Positions 36,807-44,844 of a stretch of 64,000 nt of DNA are shown one piece after another. The stretch is taken from NCBI GenBank assembly GCA_963750995.1, contig CAVVST010000001.1, positions 310,001 through 374,000 on the forward strand, in the 5' to 3' direction. The stretch's first letter is position 1; each line of letters opens with the position of its first letter. Under the pieces are notes generated by a model, which ran no database searches, was not told the origin of the DNA, and worked only from the letters and a program-made list of their open reading frames with translations. Source of the DNA: CAVVST01 sp963750995. GTDB taxonomy: Bacteria; Acidobacteriota; Vicinamibacteria; Vicinamibacterales; UBA2999. The translations under genes and the position numbers were made by a program.

Positions 36807-36971
36807 CTAAACGGAACGTGGCGAAGGACCGCCAGGCGGCGGTTTCACGACGAAGAACATGACGCGGCAGTCCAGGCAGCGGTACATGGTCGTCAGGGGA
36901 GTTTCCCCCGTCTTGGTCGTGTGGGTTTGATGACACTGCGGGCATGGGGGCGTCGCCGCGTCACCTGCCAA
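36807..36971 (-). CDS. Zinc-ribbon microprotein, second copy
   Basis: 54 residues if the TTG at 36971 is the start; the frame has no ATG after an upstream stop, and a GAGGAA lies 4-5 bases before the TTG. Two knuckles, PPCPQCH and MYRCLDCRVMFFV, match those of the 30977-31168 protein closely (shared MYRCLDCR-x-MFFV). No other domain. The unusual start may mean the N-terminus has been altered. Function unknown; nucleic-acid binding is possible. Confidence 0.5.
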   Translation of the reverse strand: MAGDAATPPCPQCHQTHTTKTGETPLTTMYRCLDCRVMFFVVKPPPGGPSPRSV

Positions 36972-37024
36972 GGTTCCTCGGTAATAGGAAGCGGGGCGGC
37001 GCGCCCATTTCTAGTGTTAACGAA

Positions 37025-37054
37025 AAGGGACGCTCGATCGAACGAGCGTCCCTT
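37025..37054 (-). terminator. Perfect 12-bp hairpin, terminator-like for leftward transcripts
   Basis: AAGGGACGCTCG (37025-37036), loop of 6, and its exact complement (37043-37054). On the minus strand the stem is followed by TTCGTTAAC, a short T-rich tail. It lies 54 bp upstream of the zinc-ribbon start, so it could also act as an attenuator. Confidence 0.55.
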
Positions 37055-37611
37055 CCCGGGCTTCCTCCCGTCGAACGGCGGACGGACCAAGTAGCCTGCA
37101 CTGATCTCGGTATTAGGTCGATCCGGCCGTAGGCGAACGGGAGGCGAACGATGGCGTTTACTAAATTAACGTCCGGCCGGATGGGAATTAGGCCGCCGAG
37201 ATTGACGCGACGAAATGCTGGGCGTGGCAGATGAACCGCGCCGGTCGGCGGGGACTGTCTTCAGGCGCTCTAGGCGCATGATTCGGTGCGAGTGCAGTTG
37301 ATGCCGCCGAGAACAGAGCGGTGACTTGTGGTTGATTTGGACCACGCACAAAAAAGCGAGGGGGACACACGTTCGTACCTTTGCGGCGCATCCGCACGGC
37401 AGCACCGTACTCGCGCCGGGCTTCGGGGGCGGCCACATCATGTTGAATAGAGCCGCTACAAAGTTGGGTCCCGGCTTAGGGTTGGTGATGTTCGCGGCCG
37501 ACTGCGCAGATCCGCGCGTCGGTGCTCGTCAGTATGGCCGCGTTGCTTTATTTCGATCCCGTAATCAAAGTCGAGACCACGACACGTTGTGTCGGCGGCA
37601 CGGACGTACGG

Positions 37612-37780
37612 CCCTGCGGCGTTTCTTGAGGCTTTCAAAGCGATGTGGCCTTCCTGCAGGTCTACTACGCGTGTCGGCTGCGTAACTCTGATCCCTAAGG
37701 TGCGTGCGGCGTTCTCGTCGCGGTGCATGGTGTTCATCCCTAAGAAACCCGAAAAGCCTTCTCCACGAAAACGGCTCGAT
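37612..37780 (+). repeat. R1 dispersed repeat, copy G (most complete, reference copy)
   Basis: Left boundary CCCTGCGGCGTTTCTTGAGG, middle TTCTCGTCGCGGTGCATGG, right end GAAAAGCCTTCTCCACGAAA followed by ACGGCTCGAT. About 169 bp. No gene is supported between 37055 and 37965; this repeat is the only feature I see there. Confidence 0.88.
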
Positions 37781-37965
37781 CACCGGTCGATGGTGTAGCG
37801 AGGCATCTTGTTTAGCGGCTTGCGCGAGCCCGCAGCCTGCGAGATGCTACCGCATGTAAAGCGGCAAATGCATGTGACTCAGACGGACCCACGGTGATTC
37901 TGGTGAACGAGCGCGGGTGAAAAGGAGGAGTAGGAGCGGATGGTCACAAGAGGCTGGAGGGTAGC

Positions 37966-38268
37966 GTGATTCCGTGGGCTGTAATTCTGAAGCACGCTCC
38001 CGCAATGCTCGCAGCAGCGGACGCGCTGCTGGTTCGCGCGAGACGTAGTAGCGCAGAAGGCACGACGCGAGGCAGCGAAGCCCGGCTTGCCAGCTTGGAG
38101 CAAAGATCGAGCGAGTCTGCTCAGCTGCTTCAAGACATAGCGCAACAGATTCAGGCGCTGGCCCTTGCTCAAGAGATCGCAGTGCGTCGAACACGGATTG
38201 CTATCGGCGTCGCTGCCGCTGCCGGCATCCTTGCTGCGGGCGCTTGTATTCTGGCGTTCGTTGTGTAG
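37966..38268 (+). CDS. Small coiled-coil protein with C-terminal membrane anchor
   Basis: GTG 37966 (IPWAVILKHAPAMLAAADAL) with a GGAGGG site gives 100 residues. The middle (residues about 40-72, LASLEQRSSESAQLLQDIAQ) is a heptad coiled coil and the last 20 residues (IGVAAAAGILAAGACILAFVV) are a membrane segment. This helix/coil/anchor layout is seen in many short bacterial proteins of unknown role. It stands alone, with R1 copy G about 185 bp upstream. Real by composition and ribosome site. Confidence 0.7.
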   Translation: MIPWAVILKHAPAMLAAADALLVRARRSSAEGTTRGSEARLASLEQRSSESAQLLQDIAQQIQALALAQEIAVRRTRIAIGVAAAAGILAAGACILAFVV

Positions 38269-38378
38269 CCAACTCTGGCGATGAACTTCGTGATAGTCGA
38301 CGGCCTGAGTAGGGTCGGTAATGACTCGCCAGTTCAATCTGGAATGGCCGCGCCCCAGCCTTTAACGCACTGCCAACA

Positions 38379-38942
38379 CTAATGAGTGCTAATCAAATAC
38401 CCGCGCAACACGAGTTCGAGGATCCTGGCCGATCTCACCAAGCTGGGGCCGAACTCAGCCGAGCCTGGACAGATTGCCGTGTTCGATGCGACGACAACAC
38501 CCGTCGTCAGCTGTTCAGTCCCGGATACGGCGCCACGCTCGGAGCCCACTTCGATCGTGCGCGAGAGGAACACTTGAGTGAAGGTCGTGCCGCTACCAAT
38601 CTGGAGCCTGGTCCGGACGGTCCCTCCTGCTGTGAGTGGCAGGCCTGTTGAGAGGGCGTCAACGGTCCACTCCACGTCTGTGATTACGAGTTGTCTTGCC
38701 GCAGGAACCGTAAACGGGTCGGACGCGCGTGTCCCATCCGGCCACACGCGAAACAGGGCCCTGCCGTTGAAAGACGCGGAGGAAGGGCAGGCACTCTCGA
38801 CGCGGCCACTGAGACTCCCGTCGCGCAAGACGACGTGGTCGCTGATGTCCTGTCCCTGGTGGCTGATTTGGGCCGCAGCAGGTCCGCCGGCCAGCGTCAC
38901 GGCGGCGACCACGACGCAAGCCCACGTGGTTGTGGAGCGCAT
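38379..38942 (-). CDS. Exported protein of unknown function
   Basis: 187 residues with a signal peptide (TTWACVVVAAVTLAGGPAAA) and an AAGGAG ribosome site. The mature part has a beta-rich pattern with two cysteines (VESACPSSASF and NTAICPGSAEF) that may form one disulfide, and the segments LVITDVEWTVDALS and QVFLSRTIEVG. No catalytic motif and no known family recognised. Probably periplasmic or extracellular. Confidence 0.7.
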   Translation of the reverse strand: MRSTTTWACVVVAAVTLAGGPAAAQISHQGQDISDHVVLRDGSLSGRVESACPSSASFNGRALFRVWPDGTRASDPFTVPAARQLVITDVEWTVDALSTGLPLTAGGTVRTRLQIGSGTTFTQVFLSRTIEVGSERGAVSGTEQLTTGVVVASNTAICPGSAEFGPSLVRSARILELVLRGYLISTH

Positions 38943-39291
38943 GCAAACTCCTTCTCTACGTGTTCCCCTAATGCTCGGGGGAACGATGGGTTGAACCTAC
39001 GTCGTGGCGGAGAGGCGGCGGATGCCCGCAGCGCCCTGACAGGACCTACACGCTTCAACGACCGGGAGGCGCAGACCGAACAATCATTTCGCCGTCCATG
39101 CAAAGCCATTTGGATGCGCGGAGGCGAACAGCACATGCGCCGTTTAGGCGAAGTCGCAGCCTGAAGATGGCTGGCATGGGAGTTCATCCCCAAGACAAGA
39201 AATGCAAATGCCTCGTCCGGCTAACGGGGGTCCATGATGGGGCGCGATGTGGATGCCCTCACACCGGCCGCCATCACTTCAGGATTCGGCG

Positions 39292-39388
39292 CCTGCTCGG
39301 CAGCGGCTTCGGGTACGGCCGAACAGATTAGAAAACCCTTGTGTCGATCGCCGCCGTCATTCAGAACCTTCCCATCACGCCACCGCGA
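39292..39388. repeat. R2 duplicated segment, copy 2
   Basis: Matches 31343-31438. Here it covers the last few codons, the stop and the downstream flank of the gene at 39375-39695, so copy 1 is a transplanted 3' end. Confidence 0.85.
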
Positions 39389-39695
39389 GCTCTTCCTCGC
39401 CCGTGGGCTCTTCGCCCGTTTTCAGTGCGGCCCAGTTGTAGTCCGGGTTGACTGAGAAGAACACAGGATTTTCGTTGCGAAGGATATCCAGCGTGAGGTG
39501 GAGACGATCCAGAGGCATGAACGCATTGATGATCCCATTCGGGTGTACGACGAACTTTTGCGCGCCAGAGTAGCCGGCGATGAAATCAATATAGCCGCGG
39601 TACTGGTTCGTGTCATCGTGCATGTACACGCGGACGGGCTGCCCGCTACCCACCAGCTCGAACACCTGATACTTTGCGACAGTGAACGTGGTCAT
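39375..39695 (-). CDS. Small protein of unknown function
   Basis: ATG 39695 has an excellent GAGGAGG site 6-7 bp away and gives 106 residues; a longer start at 39725 overlaps that site and is less likely. The protein is beta-rich (KYQVFELVGSGQPVRVYMHD, GYIDFIAGYSGAQKFVVHP) with a helical LDILRNENPVF segment and an acidic tail (GEEPTGEEELAVA). No signal peptide. Family not recognised. Its 3' end is duplicated at 31343-31438, so a second copy of the gene may once have existed there. Confidence 0.68.
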   Translation of the reverse strand: MTTFTVAKYQVFELVGSGQPVRVYMHDDTNQYRGYIDFIAGYSGAQKFVVHPNGIINAFMPLDRLHLTLDILRNENPVFFSVNPDYNWAALKTGEEPTGEEELAVA

Positions 39696-39786
39696 TGACG
39701 GCCTCCTCTGAAGTGATGACATCAAGCCCGCCGAAGGCGGTTACTCAATTGAATTAAACGCCAGCCGGGGTCAGCCCGAACGGTTC

Positions 39787-39812
39787 CGCTCGAGCAGTTC
39801 TCGTGGAGAAAC
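39787..39812 (-). repeat. R1 dispersed repeat, copy H (right-end fragment)
   Basis: GCTCGAGCAGTTCTCGTGGA followed by GAAACG, the R1 right end in reverse orientation; the shortest and least certain copy. Confidence 0.55.
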
Positions 39813-40076
39813 GGGCGGAGGTCCCTTATCGCGGTCCTCGCGGCTGGTGATCGCCCGACGCCGCCTGGGCGGCTTTCCGGGCAGGCTATACGATGTCCGC
39901 TGCGCCGACGGTTCATTTCCTGTTCGAGCGGGGACGAACTCACACTCAGTCATAGCGTCGAAGGATCGTCTGCCGCCGACGGTCGCTTCGCCGTTGCGCG
40001 GCGTCGGCAGGGTCGGCAAGGAAAATGGGAGCAGCCACCTCGCGTGCCGGGCTCGAATGATAAAGTTTGCCCGTTC

Positions 40077-41196
40077 ATGGGACATCCAATCGCAGACATC
40101 ATCGCTAGCTACCAGCGCAACGCATCGCTGGCAGACGCGTCCACGATTCCCGCGGAGTGGTACACGGACCCGCGCGTGCTGGACCTGGAGCGCCGGACGG
40201 TGTTCTCGCGTGCCTGGCAGGTTGCGGGTCGAGTTGACCAGCTTCGGCGGCCGGGCCAGTACGTCGCCTGCGAAACCGCGGCCGGCGAACCGATCGTCCT
40301 GGTCCGCGGGAGCGACGACGAGCTGCGCGGCTTCTTCAATGTCTGCCGCCACCACGCCGCGGCCGTGGCCACCGCGCCGGAAGGGTGCGCCACCCACCTG
40401 CGATGCCCGTATCATGGCTGGACCTACTCGCTCGCAGGAGAGCTCAAAGGCACTCCTGACTTCGCCGGCGTCCGTGACTTCGATCGGTCGTCCAACGGCC
40501 TGGTGCCGGTCTCCACCGACGTCTGGGAGAAGTGGGTATTCGTCAGGCTCGACCGTGAGGGCTCTTCACTCGCCGGGTTTCTCGGGAAGGACCTGACCGG
40601 CCGGTTCTCCGCACACGAGTTGGGCGGCCTGCAGTGGATGGAGCGGCGCTCGTACTCTGGTGGACTGCAACTGGAAGGTCTTCGTCGACAACTATCTCGA
40701 CGGCGGGTATCACGTTCCACACCTGCACAAAGGGCTCGACAGCGTCCTCGACTACAGCACGTACACCATCGAAAACGGGGATCGCTTCTGCCTCCAGTCG
40801 AGCCCGATGGTCGCAGGTGGCGCTGACGTCCGGACCGGCGCAGTGCGGACCGGGGAACGCGCCCTCTACTTGTGGGTGTATCCCAATTTCATGATCAACT
40901 GCTACGCAGGCGCAGTGGACACCAATCTCGTGATCCCTCGAGGCCCGGACCGCACCGAGGTCATCTTCGATTTCTTCTTTGCGGATGTGACGGAGACTGC
41001 CCGCGCCCGCAACCTCGAGAGCATCGCGATCAGCGAGCAGATTCAGCAGGAGGACGTCGCGATCTGCGCGTCCGTGCAGCGTGGGCTGCAGTCTCGCGCG
41101 TACACAGCCGGCCGGCTCTCGGTCAGGCGCGAGGCCGGGGAGCACCTCTTTCACAGGCTGCTCTACGACGATTTGACCGCCGGGCTCGACGGGTAG
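40077..41196 (+). pseudogene. Rieske non-heme iron oxygenase alpha subunit, one frame break near 40660
   Basis: ATG 40077 (MGHPIADIIASYQRNAS). The Rieske centre is intact: CRHHAAAV and CPYHGWTYSLAGEL, spaced about 18 residues. The first frame runs to WMERRSY (about 40655); the catalytic domain continues in another frame with NWKVFVDNYLDGGYHVPHLH, which holds the two iron histidines, and EVIFDFFFADV, ending at TAG 41194-41196. Restored length is about 372 residues, matching choline-monooxygenase or carnitine-oxygenase-like enzymes. The rest shows no decay, so a single sequencing indel is likely. The permease 11 bp downstream suggests import of its substrate. Confidence 0.8.
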
Positions 41197-41207
41197 CTGC
41201 GACCGGT

Positions 41208-42524
41208 ATGTCAGACGGCCGGCTGCTGCGCGTGCTCGGCGTGGGCTTCGGTCTTGCCGTCATCATCGGCAACACGATCGGCGCGGGGATCTTCCGCGCG
41301 CCGGGGCAGGTTGCCGCTCATCTGCGTGACCCGGGTCTCTTCGTTGCCGCGTGGGCCGCAGGGGGCCTCTATGCACTCATCGGCGCGATTCAGATCGCGG
41401 AGCTGGGGACGACACTTCCGCGCTCGGGCGGCCAGTACGTCTTCTCCCGCTACGCACTCGGGGAATACGCCGGCTTTCTCGTCGGATGGAGCGACTGGAT
41501 CTCGACCTGCGGCACCACGGCAGCCGTGACCGTCGTCATCGCCGAGTCTTCGCCGGAGTTGCTGCCGGTGTTCGGCGGCTCCGTGCCAGCGCTCGCGGCG
41601 ACCGTGGCGGTGGCGTTTGCCGCTGCACAATGGCGTGGCATCCGCCAGGGGAGTCTGATTCAGAACGTCACCAGCGTCCTCAAGGGCGCCGCCTTCGCGG
41701 CGTTGATTATCGCGGCGTTCGTGGTCGGCGGGGCAGACGGCGTGGGCGGCGCGGCGGAGCCGTCTGTAGCCTCGGGCCTCGCATTGGCCACCGCATTCGT
41801 ACTCGCCCTTCAAGGCGTGATCTACACCTATGACGGCTGGACGGGCGTCGTCTATTTCTCGGAGGAAGTGCGGGATCCGGGCAGGAGCATCCCACGCGCG
41901 CTGTTCGTGGGCGTGCTGACGGTGACCGCGATCTATGTGCTGGTCAACCTCTCGTTTCTCTACGTCCTTCCGGTTGGGGCCATTGCCGGGGAGGAGTTCG
42001 CGGCGGGCGCCGTGGCCAGCGCGCTCTTCGGCGACCATGGAGGCCTTCTGCTGCGTGTTCTGACGATTGTCTCGATGCTCAGCGCCGTCAACGCGTACCA
42101 CTTGATGGCGAGCCGCGTGCTCTTTTCGATGGGCCGTGACGGCCTCGTCGGCGGGCCCGCCGCCCGGGTCAACGCCGGCGGCACGCCGACGGTCGCATTG
42201 CTCATCAGCACGGCCGTCGCCGTGCTGTTCATCATGTTCGGCCGTACCTTCGAAAAGGTCATCACGCTGCTGGTGTTCTTCTTCATCGCCAACTACACAC
42301 TGTCGTTCATTTCCTTGATCGTCCTTCGACGGCGGGAGCCTGACCGGCCGCGGCCGTACCGAGCGTGGGGCTACCCGTGGACGACCGCTCTGGCGCTGCT
42401 GGGGTCGGTGGCGTTCCTGATTGGCGCGGTGGCCGGAGACACGCGAAACAGCATCCACGCGCTGCTCCTCCTCGCGGCCAGCTACCCGGTATTCCGTCTG
42501 ATCGGACGACGACCGACGTTCTGA
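41208..42524 (+). CDS. APC-family amino-acid permease
   Basis: ATG 41208 (MSDGRLLRVLGVGFGLAVII) gives 438 residues with about 12 membrane segments. The first segment has the APC unwound-helix signature IIGNTIGAGIFRAPG, and later come YDGWTGVVYFSEEVRDPGRS (segment 6/7 region) and SRVLFSMGRDGLVGG. These identify an amino acid-polyamine-organocation transporter in the cytoplasmic membrane, possibly of the LAT-like exchanger group. It lies 11 bp after the Rieske oxygenase gene, so the pair may import and oxidise one compound, for example a quaternary amine or amino acid. That substrate is a guess. Confidence 0.9.
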   Translation: MSDGRLLRVLGVGFGLAVIIGNTIGAGIFRAPGQVAAHLRDPGLFVAAWAAGGLYALIGAIQIAELGTTLPRSGGQYVFSRYALGEYAGFLVGWSDWISTCGTTAAVTVVIAESSPELLPVFGGSVPALAATVAVAFAAAQWRGIRQGSLIQNVTSVLKGAAFAALIIAAFVVGGADGVGGAAEPSVASGLALATAFVLALQGVIYTYDGWTGVVYFSEEVRDPGRSIPRALFVGVLTVTAIYVLVNLSFLYVLPVGAIAGEEFAAGAVASALFGDHGGLLLRVLTIVSMLSAVNAYHLMASRVLFSMGRDGLVGGPAARVNAGGTPTVALLISTAVAVLFIMFGRTFEKVITLLVFFFIANYTLSFISLIVLRRREPDRPRPYRAWGYPWTTALALLGSVAFLIGAVAGDTRNSIHALLLLAASYPVFRLIGRRPTF

Positions 42525-42536
42525 GCGGTCTCCATT

Positions 42537-42600
42537 TGTACGTCGTGTCCGGCTTTAGCCGGACTGGCCTGGTCCGCCTGAAGGCGGACACTACGTCGTC
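42537..42600. repeat. Intergenic paired-hairpin element, copy 1
   Basis: Two perfect 8-bp hairpins side by side: GTCCGGCT-TT-AGCCGGAC (42547-42564) and GTCCGCCT-GA-AGGCGGAC (42572-42589), flanked by TACGTCGT on both sides. It lies between convergent genes, so it may also work as a terminator. The same architecture occurs at 62857-62936. Confidence 0.8.
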
Positions 42601-42612
42601 GTGAAATGTGCG

Positions 42613-43002
42613 CTAGGCGTACATCGGCCGGCCGTCGTTCAGCGCAAGCCAGCCTCGAATAATCCGGTAGATGAACCACACGCCTACCAGGATCATGGGC
42701 AGCCACGCGATGAGGATACCGATGCCGAGCGTTACGACGATGAACAGCATGCAGAGCGAGATCCACAGCAGGCCGAACCAGAACGTGCGGATCTGCCATC
42801 GGAAGTGCGACTCCAGCCAGGTGCCGCGCACGTCGCTTCGCTTCACGTAGTTCAGAATGACCGCGATGATGGACGGCCAGCCAGTGAGAAAGGCCCCGAC
42901 TACGGTCGCGGCGCCGAGGATGCCTGTGAGCAGGCTGAATGCGTGCAGCGCATAGATCGCCTGCGTCCAGTTCACGAGACTACCCGATGGCCGCTCCATC
43001 AC
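42613..43002 (-). CDS. DUF4870-like small membrane protein
   Basis: 129 residues with three or four membrane segments: ALHAFSLLTGILGAATVVGA, WPSIIAVILNYVKRSDVRGT, and a long hydrophobic FGLLWISLCMLFIVVTLGIG followed by LPMILVGVWFIYRIIRG. This layout, with the segment LESHFRWQIRTFW between helices, is the DUF4870 type. Its ATG lies 7 bp after the stop of the upstream exported methyltransferase, so the two form an operon. Function unknown. Confidence 0.8.
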   Translation of the reverse strand: MMERPSGSLVNWTQAIYALHAFSLLTGILGAATVVGAFLTGWPSIIAVILNYVKRSDVRGTWLESHFRWQIRTFWFGLLWISLCMLFIVVTLGIGILIAWLPMILVGVWFIYRIIRGWLALNDGRPMYA

Positions 43003-43009
43003 TTCACCT

Positions 43010-43894
43010 CTAACCCGGTGATTGAAACATCGCCGTGCCTGTTGGTGCGAAGTAACCCGAGCGCTCAGTCTTTTGCGCCCTCCACGGCAATGTCAGAGTC
43101 GGCTGGTCCGCCGGTGTGATCTTCACGGTCCCGACGATCTGGTCGCCGTTGACCTTGCCGCTGAACTCGTGCCGGGTAAGTCCCAGCCCGTCCAGCGTGA
43201 TGTTCAGCAGGAATGTAATGTCGTCGCCGCGCAGGGTCATTGCGTTAAGGACTTCGCGGCGGTCACCAGCACGTGCGACCCCTTCAACTCTCTGAAAGTT
43301 CTGGTTGACGACAGATGCGTAGCGAAACTGCGTGCCTGCGATGTTGAGATCCCAATCCCAGCCCCCGGAAACGCGAGCTGGCACAATCCACATATAGATG
43401 GCCGTGTCGTCGTTGCTCATCTCATCGGGTTGCCAGCTGCCAAGGCCCCATGTGCTCGCGACCACTCGTGTGCCGGGGCGTGCACGTTCGAGGATGACGG
43501 ACCGGAGCAAGCTCATGAGATCCGGGAACAACCACATTGTGACGACGGTTGCCTCCCTGAGGTCCGCGTCGAACGCATTACGGTGCTCGAAACGGACCCG
43601 GTCCGCGACACCTTCGCTCCGGGCGCGTTCATTGGATTCCTCCACGAGCTTCGGATCGATCTCGACCCCCCGGCCCTGCAGCCGCGGGTTCATGCGCGCG
43701 GCGGTCAGCGGGATCAGACCGTTTCCGGAGCCGAGGTCCAGCACCACATCATCGTCACGGAGTCCTGCCATCGTCAGCATTCGTTCGACGCTCTCCGGCG
43801 TGCTGGCCTGGAAGAACGAGAATCGTTCCTGTGACTGCGTGGGGACAGCCGTGAAGACTGCCAGGATCGTCAGGGTCGTGACGCGTGCGAACAT
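43010..43894 (-). CDS. Exported SAM-methyltransferase-fold protein
   Basis: 294 residues. A signal peptide (ARVTTLTILAVFTAVPTQSQ) precedes a class I methyltransferase domain: PESVERMLTMAGLRDDDVVL, motif I DLGSGNGLIPLTAA near residue 54, EIDPKLVEESNERA, and DADLREATVVTMWLFPDLM. The C-terminal 90 residues (GDDITFLLNITLDGLGLTRH, GTVKITPAD) form an extra beta domain. SAM is not available in the periplasm, so either the N-terminus is an uncleaved anchor, the domain binds something else, or the predicted export is wrong. It is transcribed with the DUF4870-like gene. Confidence 0.82.
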   Translation of the reverse strand: MFARVTTLTILAVFTAVPTQSQERFSFFQASTPESVERMLTMAGLRDDDVVLDLGSGNGLIPLTAARMNPRLQGRGVEIDPKLVEESNERARSEGVADRVRFEHRNAFDADLREATVVTMWLFPDLMSLLRSVILERARPGTRVVASTWGLGSWQPDEMSNDDTAIYMWIVPARVSGGWDWDLNIAGTQFRYASVVNQNFQRVEGVARAGDRREVLNAMTLRGDDITFLLNITLDGLGLTRHEFSGKVNGDQIVGTVKITPADQPTLTLPWRAQKTERSGYFAPTGTAMFQSPG

Positions 43895-43920
43895 GCGCGT
43901 TTCTCAACCTCAGGTATAAG

Positions 43921-44085
43921 GACTCGGCCGGTCCGAGTCACCCGCCAATCGTGGCGGGTACGATACGCAACATGCTCTTCGGCCGCAACCGTTACCGCAG
44001 GCCCCCCTCCTCCTGGGGGAGTGGTACACGCTGACTGAGGACGCGAAGGGCAAAATCTCTATCAACCCGAGTGAGCTCACCTCGC
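43921..44085. other. Orphan joint region: duplicated leader plus a coding fragment
   Basis: 43927-43982 matches 47796-47851, the leader of the GH13 gene (GCCGGTCCGAGTCAC and TACGCAACATGCTC in both). It is followed on the plus strand by a short open segment with coding character (EWYTLTEDAKGKISINPSEL, TSLNGTIRLFQDG) that runs into the kinase relic on the other strand. It looks like pieces of three sources joined by rearrangement. Confidence 0.6.
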
Positions 44086-44803
44086 TCAATGGGACCATCC
44101 GCCTCTTCCAAGACGGCACTCATGGCATGCATGATCGATCTTGGCGGTGTCGCCAAGACTGATGATGATGTTCTCCGGCTTCAGATCTCGATGCACGATG
44201 CGCCGTTCATGCGCAGCGACAAGCCCAGCCGCCAACTGGACGGCGATCTCGAGCAGACGACTGAGGGGCATCGTGCCTGAAGCCGCCACCTGGCGAAGCG
44301 TGGGACCTTCCAGGAACTCCATCGCGATGTAGAGGAATCCCTCGGCCTCGCCCACGTCATAGATGGTGATGATGTTAGGGTGGCTCAGCGTCGCAGCGGC
44401 GCGTGCTTCCCGCTCGAAGCGGCGACGCGATTCCCTCGCTGGCCAGATGCGGCGACAGAATCTTGATGGCGACATCGCGACCGAGACGCGGGTCCCGTGC
44501 TCGATGGACCTCCATACCTCCGCGACCAATGAGCGCGATTATTTCGTAGGGGCCAAGGCGCGTGCCCGGAGCCAGCGACACGATGTCTGAAGGCGGCAGT
44601 GCTTCAAGAACCTTTGGTATCAAGCCTCCAGTCGGCACATTTAGTTCGACATCGGTCGGTTGGGTAAGCAGTGACTCGACCTCCCGTCGCAGTGACTCGT
44701 CGCCCCTGCATGCGACGTCGAGAAACGTTCGCTGGCTCGCGGAAGTGCGTCCGAGCGCCGCGTGATAGAGGTCGGAGATTTGCCGCCAACGCTCGGGATC
44801 CAT
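44086..44803 (-). pseudogene. Truncated PknB-type serine/threonine kinase
   Basis: ATG 44803 opens the N-terminus MDPERWRQISDLYHAALGRT, common ahead of kinase domains in Acidobacteriota. The glycine loop reads LIGRGGMEVHRARD, lacking one residue of GGMGxVYRARD. The frame breaks near 44440; the other frame then gives FEREARAAATLSHPNIITIY, the hinge EFLEGPTLR and the catalytic loop IVHRDLKPENIIISLGDTAK, after which homology stops where DFG should follow. With an altered loop, a frame break and no C-terminus this is a real relic rather than only a sequencing error. Confidence 0.8.
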
Positions 44804-44844
44804 AGCCTCGGACGCGCCATTCTAGCTCCCGCCGTCGCATATAA

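Noticed and set aside
37612..37780. R1 as a protein-coding gene (72-codon minus frame FSWRRLFGFL)
   Set aside because: Open only in copy G; copies B and D have stops or frame changes in the same reading, so R1 is more likely non-coding or a decayed gene piece.
24413..39812. Classical integron cassette array
   Set aside because: No integrase gene is in the window, genes point both ways, and I could not find paired attC core sites (GTTRRRY and its partner) in R1. The idea stays open only as a test under the R1 finding.
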